Shown here piece after piece: positions 58,432 through 64,000 of a stretch of 64,000 nucleotides of DNA (its first letter is position 1; each line of letters opens with the position of its first letter). Origin of the DNA: Pogostemon cablin (lineage: Eukaryota; Streptophyta; Magnoliopsida; Lamiales; Lamiaceae); assembly GCA_023678885.1 (NCBI GenBank), contig CM043001.1, forward strand, positions 1,374,001-1,438,000, in the 5' to 3' direction. The notes under the pieces are model-generated. The model was not told the DNA's origin. It did no database searches and was given only the letters and a program-made list of their open reading frames with translations. The position numbers and the translations under genes were made by a program.

Positions 58432-60254
58432 AGTTAATGGTCGGTGTCGTTTTCACCAAAATTTAGTATCTTTTATTATGTATTTTTGTGTGTTTTGATT
58501 TATTTTGTATATTATTTGGTGGTGTTATATGAAGATATGGAGATTTGTACTTTGAAATGATAAATGTGTGATTTTCATGATTAAGTGCCTTAAATTGTGC
58601 TATATTTGAGAATATTTATAAAATTGGTAAATTAGTGTAATTTGTGTGATTTTAAGGTAAAAATAGATTCTAGACATGATAAAGAAGATGTAGGAAAAAA
58701 TGGAGCTCAATTCGGAGTTGAAATAATAAAGAATGAGCCAAAGCAAAATGCTAAAAAACACAAGTCCAACTTGTATAATTTTTCTGTATTCATGTGGAGC
58801 TCAAAACTGGACAAGTGATACATGGTTGGAAAGCCAAGGAAGAGATTATCGCGTAAGTGCAAGAATCAATAGAATTGGAGATCGAATGTGAAAGTTATGC
58901 GTGAAACGGTGAGACTGCGCAGCACGCGATGCACTACACAGCCCGTGTACCGAACACAGCCCTGTAAGGGTTGGCCGTGTTCCGACACCAGAAAATGCTA
59001 CACGGCCACCCCCATGGCCCGTGTTCTGACAAAAGTCAGTTTTATGATTTTCACACGTTCTAGACATTTCCATGGGGGTATAAATACATGTTTTGACCAC
59101 AAAATCCACGAGGAATTATTTTGGAGCAGTTTCCAAACACACTAAACACCAATATCACACACATTCATCTCCATCTCTCCCATCCTTCACTCCATCCATT
59201 CAAACCACTTGATCTCCTCAAATCCATCCATAAATCCATCCATCTATCAATCTAAGAAGAGGAATTCATGATTGATTGAAGATTCTAGCATGATCAAAGG
59301 GAAGGAAGTTCATCATCAAAGGGGAGCCAACTTACCTTTATTTTATTATTTTCTTTATTATTTGGCTCAATTGGAGCATGCCTTGGACTGTAATGAATTT
59401 GTAATGCAATGTAGTGGCTAGTCCTCATGTGAGGCTAGCAATGTGATTTGTTAGGGATTATATAGATTTTGCACACCACATGTTTGATAAAATAATTGTT
59501 ATGAATATTTTCTATCATGAATGCTTATTCTCATTTTATGTATGATTTGTGTGATTAAATTCTCTATTCATAGTGTTAGGATGACCATTCCAATATTATG
59601 CTTAGTGGTTTAATTGAATCATTTATTGCATGAGAGACTATGCTAAGTATGTGGGGAGTTTGGACATAACCTTCATGTGCTTAGAACCTCATGATAGGAC
59701 ATTATTGATAATTACTTAAGAAAGTGTTTGATATGATGAGGGGAACCAAGCCAATTTTCACTTGACCTTAGAAAGAGAACACTAGAAAAACGTCCCTGCC
59801 TACAGAAGAAAATTCTTCGTGATAATATCTCTATACCGGTATATTAATATCCGTAAGTACCTATAGGAATAGTGAAGATTGGAAACACTCTTTGAGTGTC
59901 CTTAATATAATAACATGAAGATCACCAATGCATGTGTGTGTGTGAGTCTATATATACCTTCTCCATGAATGTTGTTAGCCTTGCATACTTCTTAGATTGT
60001 TCACCTTCACCCATCATCCATCTCATTTGCACATGTTCTATCTTTAATTGCTATTCCTAGTTGTTAGTTTGTAGTATAATCAACCCCCTCCTTATTTGAT
60101 TCGTTCTACTAGATTAAAATATTTCTCAAACACGGCTACCCACTTTCGCCCTTGGATTCGATATCTTATAAATTTTCACTTGGTTGCTTATGTGATATAC
60201 ACGATAGAGTACACTTGCTCTAAATCAATTTAACCAAAATTGAAACCAAGTTCA
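58432..60254 (+). repeat. Probable gypsy 5' LTR
   Basis: The end is fixed by the primer site: ...AAGTTCA/TGGCGTCG. The start is less certain; TGAGTTA at 58432 roughly mirrors TGAACTT, the inverse of the end. No second LTR is in the window to confirm the length of about 1.8 kb. No gene inside. Confidence 0.55.
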
Positions 60255-60272
60255 TGGCGTCGTTACCGTGGC
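60255..60272 (+). promoter_or_regulatory. Gypsy primer binding site, decayed (tRNA-Asp type)
   Basis: TGGCGTCGTTACCGTGGC differs at about four places from the usual TGGCGCCGTTGCCGGGGA. Confidence 0.65.
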
Positions 60273-60436
60273 GAAAGCCTTCGGTGTAATGTGTTTAAAT
60301 TTGTTAGCTCTACTTAGGACATTTTTCTTATTTTTCCATTCTATATTTATTTTGAAAATTTTGTTCTCACTTGTTCTTCTTGATAGGTATATCAACCTTG
60401 AAAGAATGGGAGAAAGAGCAAAACCAAAAATAGTAA

Positions 60437-61837
60437 TTGAGGAGACGTTGTAGAAGGTCCATTGAGGAGATGATGAACATTGACCAATTCTACAATAATG
60501 GAGGAAATGGAGGATGGCAACGAGCTTATAATAAGAGTACATGCCAAATGCATCAAGGATATACTTACACTCCATCAAGTTCTTACAATAATTTCTTTTC
60601 TATAAGTTTTCAACCAAGTCTTTCAAGCTATGAGCCTCAAAATGCCTACTCAATGCCTACTTCCAGCTTTAATGGGGACAAATGTGGAATATGCCTAATT
60701 ACCAAATGGAGAATGGAACATGTATGCAAAATGGGTATGATCAAGGAAATTTCGAAAAAGAGTGTCCACCATATAATGAGGGGAAACCTACAATGGAGGA
60801 TCAAATAGCCAAAATGTTTGATTTTATGAAGCAAGAGAAAGAGGTGAATGAAAAAAAGGTTTGATTTTAGAAAGAAAGAGGAAGAAGAAAATGATAGGAG
60901 ACTCGAGGCCCTAGAACGTCGGATGAGTCAAATGATAAGTGAACAAAACACTCTTCACGAAATGGAGAATTTCGATGAAAAGATTGAAGAAGAGTTCGAG
61001 GTAGAAGAATGTTCGGGGAATAATAAAGACTCGAGTAATGAAGAGCTTTTAAAGGCTAAGGAAGAAAAGAAAGAGGTAAATTTGATTGGAAAAGGGTGTG
61101 TAGAAGGAAAAGAGGTTGATCGCAAGTCAAAATGGAGAAAGAAGAAAGAAATAGTGCCAAAAGAAGCAATGTGTGTAGAAAAGTTTGAATGTGATTATTG
61201 TGGCATTCCGATTACTCCTTATCCTATTCCTTTTCCACAAAGATGTGTTAAAGAAGAAAAGAGAGAAGAGTTTGAGAGTTATGTTGCATTGAAAAAGAAG
61301 AAGATGGAGGAGAGTAAGGTGAAAAATAAAGAGGTCAAATCTATGCATGAAGAGTGTTCCACGAAAGTGGAGGACCTTGGGAAGGATGTAGTGCCTTGTG
61401 AAATAGAAGGAAAAGGAACTCTTAATGTAAGGTGTGACTTGGAGATAAGTGAAAATGTGATGTCTTATTCTACTTATAGAAACCTTGATATGAGGGAACT
61501 CAAGCCTACCACAACATGTATTAAGGGTAAAAATGGATCTTTTACTTTGCCTTTTGGAAAGGTTGAAGACGTGGTGGTTAAGGTGAATGAGATGGTCTTC
61601 TCGGTTGATTTTGTGGTACTTGGTGTGGAAGAGGAGCCCCGAGTCCCGCTTATTCTTGGAAAAAATTTCTTTACAACCGAAATATCTAGTGAAGATGAAG
61701 AAAAATAAGAGGTCTCATTGAGCTCGGAGGACGAGAGTGAATTACTATCATGCCATCACGAAGGAAAGGATGAGTCATATCTTAAGCCCCCAAATATGCC
61801 TCCGGATGAGTTTGAAAAGATTGAACAATCTTACTAC
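60437..61837 (+). pseudogene. Gypsy gag-protease remnant
   Basis: Gag text runs in three shifting frames: 60437-60808, 60682-60864, then 60848-61708 (286 codons open). The last begins with a Lys/Glu-rich coiled-coil-like region (EENDRRLEALERRMSQMISE). A retropepsin-like domain follows: CDLEISENVMSYSTYRNLDM, LKPTTT, VEDVVVKV, FSVDFVVLGVEEE and VPLILGKNF. The catalytic Asp is codon 61436-61438, but the usual DLGAS triad reads DLEIS (Glu at 61442-61444 in place of Gly), so the protease is probably inactive. A final frame, 61718-61837, is cut by the E4 insertion. Confidence 0.8.
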
Positions 61838-63039
61838 TGTTGGCAATTGGATCGTGCGGTTCAACGTGATCCGTTAGGATTTCAGATAAACGATAACAGC
61901 GGAAGCAATTAAAACTGTGTTTACCGTACTTCTGGGTTGATGTAGAGGATGAACAGCAGTGAACCACCTCTCAATCTTCTGTTGTATGTCCCAAGTCGAA
62001 TCCTGCTGTTGTGTGGGCAACAATCCGCAGGATTCTCTCAATCTGCTCCTGTTCTTTTCTAACTGTCAAATGAGGCACTGACTTAGGGTTAACAGGAGTT
62101 GAGATGACTTATATAGTTGGGCTACAGCAGGGACCAGGAGGAGAAATTGGGCTGGGCCTCAATTGAATTTAATTAACCAAGCTTAGCCCAAAGCTTTTAA
62201 TTAAATCCAATAATAATAATATAGTCCACTAAAATATTATTACTGCACTACCCGTCCAATCCCAAAATTATGTTCTGGGCTCCTTCTTATTATAAGCCCG
62301 ACAGTCTCCCCATGTTTAAGATATACAATGCCCATTAATTAATTAAGTTACTGACAACTCAAATTAATTAATATCTCATCCGAGAGTAGTACCACTCAAC
62401 CTTATTATCATGCCGGAAATTAATCCACTTGCAAGATTTACATGATAAACCTTATGAGCTCCTCAAGGGGACATCATCAACCTATAACGGACATGGATTC
62501 CTTCTACAATCAACAGCACACCATAGATACAGCACTACTTCCCAACTCACCGAGTTTGTTGATTTAATACTTATAAATCTCACCCATTGATGAATCAAAG
62601 AAATACATACTGCCCTACGTGTCGAGGTTATTGTATAGGGATTAAGAGCACGAACTTCCATAATAACAGAGATCAAGTTCTACTATATAGTCAGTATAAG
62701 AAGAACGATCTCAGGCGGTCCTGCTCAATACACACAAGTGCACTAATGTGATTCTATAGCCAAGACAAGCTAATACCAAACCACACTACAACCATACCGA
62801 TAGAGAGCCCCCGTCTATCTCAGTTGTGAGCATCTGTTTATACTTTATAAGGAAACCGATAATATGATCTTCTGCGTGTTGTCGCACAATATATTATCTA
62901 CAGTATAAAGTAAATGGACTATTGCATCATGCATATAAAATAAATTATAAGATGCAATCATTTGATCAATGATTCTCATTTCAAATATTGTTATGACATT
63001 ATTCATACTAAAGCTAGACTTTTAGTATACAATCCAACA
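61838..63039 (-). repeat. E4 3' LTR
   Basis: 1202 bp, TGTTGGCAATTGG ... ATCCAACA as read on the plus strand. Closely similar to the E3 LTRs over most of its length, but diverged in about 61880-62110 (leader-proximal part). Confidence 0.92.
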
Positions 63040-63202
63040 ATCTCCCACTTATACTAAAAGACTATGCTGTCATATCTTCTGCCATACATCTGATTCCTAC
63101 TCCCACTTACATGACCATTAAAAGCTCTCGCCTTAAGGTCCTTGTAAATGGTTTACTAGGTCATCATCCGATGCAATCTAGGCGACAACAACCTTCCCCT
63201 CA

Positions 63203-63648
63203 TCATACGATTTCTCGTAACAGGTGGTACTCGCGCTCCATATGTTTAATTGCCTTATGGACTTGTGATTTCTTCAAGTTTGCAACTGCACCAATATCAT
63301 CAATGTAAATTGTGATTACCTTGGGCAAACTTAGAAACACTTCAAAGTCCATCATGAAGTCTCTAGAGTCATATAGATACTTTGGCTGCCTCATAGGCTC
63401 CAATTTATCATCTTTCCATGATGGAGTCCGGAGTTTGAAATATATTTCTATATAACACTCCTCCACATTATGACTCTACTTCCTAAAATTAAACACATAA
63501 CCTTTGAGGAGAATTTACTACCGTCCAATTTGACTAAAAAATCCGAATCTACGTAATCCACAAGAAGCAGTGAATCTGTCCAGTAAGTCCACATATAATT
63601 TCCAGTCCTTCTCAGGCACTTTATAAATGTCTTACCACAGTTCATCAT
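63203..63648 (-). pseudogene. E4 RNase H remnant
   Basis: Two minus-strand frames: 63448-63648 with DYVDSDFLVKLDGSKFSSKV (the copia YTDSDF...D region) and IMWRSV, then 63203-63466 with VHKAIKHMEREYHLLREIV. They overlap in different frames, so a frameshift separates them. Confidence 0.8.
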
Positions 63649-64000
63649 TCTTGTTCCGGGTTACGTTGATACCCACTGTTCATGCATTCAGCAAAACAGA
63701 TATCCAACATCGTTCATAGCATTCCTTAGATTAAGCTTCCTTATTCGTCGAAGCATAAGGAACCGATTTCATCCTCTTTATCTTCTTCTTGTGTCTCAAA
63801 GACACATTCACTTAGATAAATTTACATGCTAAATGAGTATGGACTGTATCATTTTATGAAACTTGAGATAAGCATAATATCCTTTCTTGTGATCCGTATT
63901 ACCGTGATCAAAAGGATATATTTTATCTTTCTTAAGTCCTTCATCTCTACCGCTTTATTTACCATACCCATACGCCCGATAATACTCTTTCATTATCTCC

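Larger units (their letters stand above)
58432..61837 (+). mobile_element. Ty3/gypsy retrotransposon remnant, interrupted by E4
   Basis: A probable 5' LTR (about 58432-60254) is followed by TGGCGTCGTTACCGTGGC, a decayed version of the tRNA-Asp primer site TGGCGCCGTTGCCGGGGA used by Athila/Tat-type elements. Gag-like and protease-like coding remnants follow to 61837, where copia element E4 is inserted. The downstream part lies beyond the window. The LTR contains the ACACGGCC/GGCCCGTGT words common in such LTRs (58930-59030). Confidence 0.75.
61838..64000 (-). mobile_element. E4: Ty1/copia element of the E3 subfamily, truncated by window end
   Basis: One LTR (61838-63039) is followed by the minus-strand polypurine tract (63040-63050) and RNase H and RT remnants to the window end. 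The preceding ACTAC (61833-61837) should be the target duplicate; the other copy is outside the window. Compared with E3 it retains about 99 bp of pol (63726-63824) that E3 replaced. Sequence stops before the RT box, so its catalytic state is unseen. Confidence 0.9.

Noticed and set aside
1..64000. tRNA, rRNA or known small RNA genes
   Set aside because: I looked for tRNA-like arms and found none convincing. The only tRNA-related sequences are retrotransposon primer sites. A covariance-model scan would decide.

Overview
This window is nuclear DNA of a flowering plant. The coding signal is a plant-specific gene with GT-AG introns, the intergenic DNA is very AT-rich, and most of the rest is plant transposable elements: Ty1/copia and Ty3/gypsy LTR retrotransposons, a plant mariner-like element, Harbinger- and hAT-type elements, and many small inverted-repeat elements beginning CTCCCTCCGT. 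The protein looks eudicot-like; the species cannot be named from this sequence.

Layout. (1) 1-8.4 kb: intergenic DNA with the end of a palindromic hAT-like repeat, four mariner-type MITEs (three nearly back to back at 1541-2243), a Harbinger-like element (5690-6802, TAA target duplication) and several tandem duplications. (2) 8.4-11.9 kb: a 3.47 kb mariner-like element, itself inserted in another small repeat. Its minus-strand transposase has in-frame stops and a Tyr at the third catalytic Asp. A small plus-strand ORF of unknown origin lies inside it. (3) 13.7-21.65 kb, minus strand: the only clearly intact host gene. Eight exons join with consistent phases into a 1343-residue protein with F-box, split SNF2 ATPase, CW zinc finger, RING finger and helicase C-terminal domain, as in Arabidopsis At3g54460. 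(4) 24.9-33.2 kb: a complete copia element (here E3, minus strand, TSD CACAT) that split a mariner MITE. (5) 34-37.5 kb: MITEs and two hAT-type elements with 8-bp target duplications. (6) 37.6-54.5 kb: a nest in which copia element E1 (plus strand, TSD GTCCA) is interrupted by a younger copy of the same family, E2 (TSD AAAGC). (7) 55.5-56.2 kb: a broken fragment of a filament-like plant protein (FPP) gene between 43-bp direct repeats. (8) 57.2-57.9 kb: an inverted copy of the hAT element at 36.7 kb. (9) 58.4-61.8 kb: a decayed Ty3/gypsy element (LTR, tRNA-Asp-type primer site, gag and protease remnants) interrupted by a fourth copia copy, E4 (minus strand), which runs off the window end.

The most notable pattern is in the copia family. 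E1, E2 and E3 share the same stop codon in reverse transcriptase, and each has a damaged catalytic YVDD box (YVDS, YIDI, YVNS). Yet E2 has LTRs with no difference I could find and E3 has LTRs differing at only about four places. This suggests a coding-dead family moved in trans by a helper elsewhere. The copies keep primer site, polypurine tract and LTRs, but carry different tandem repeats in the leader after the primer site. E3 also has an exact 64-bp patch of its own leader pasted into its pol remnant, as expected from template switching during reverse transcription.
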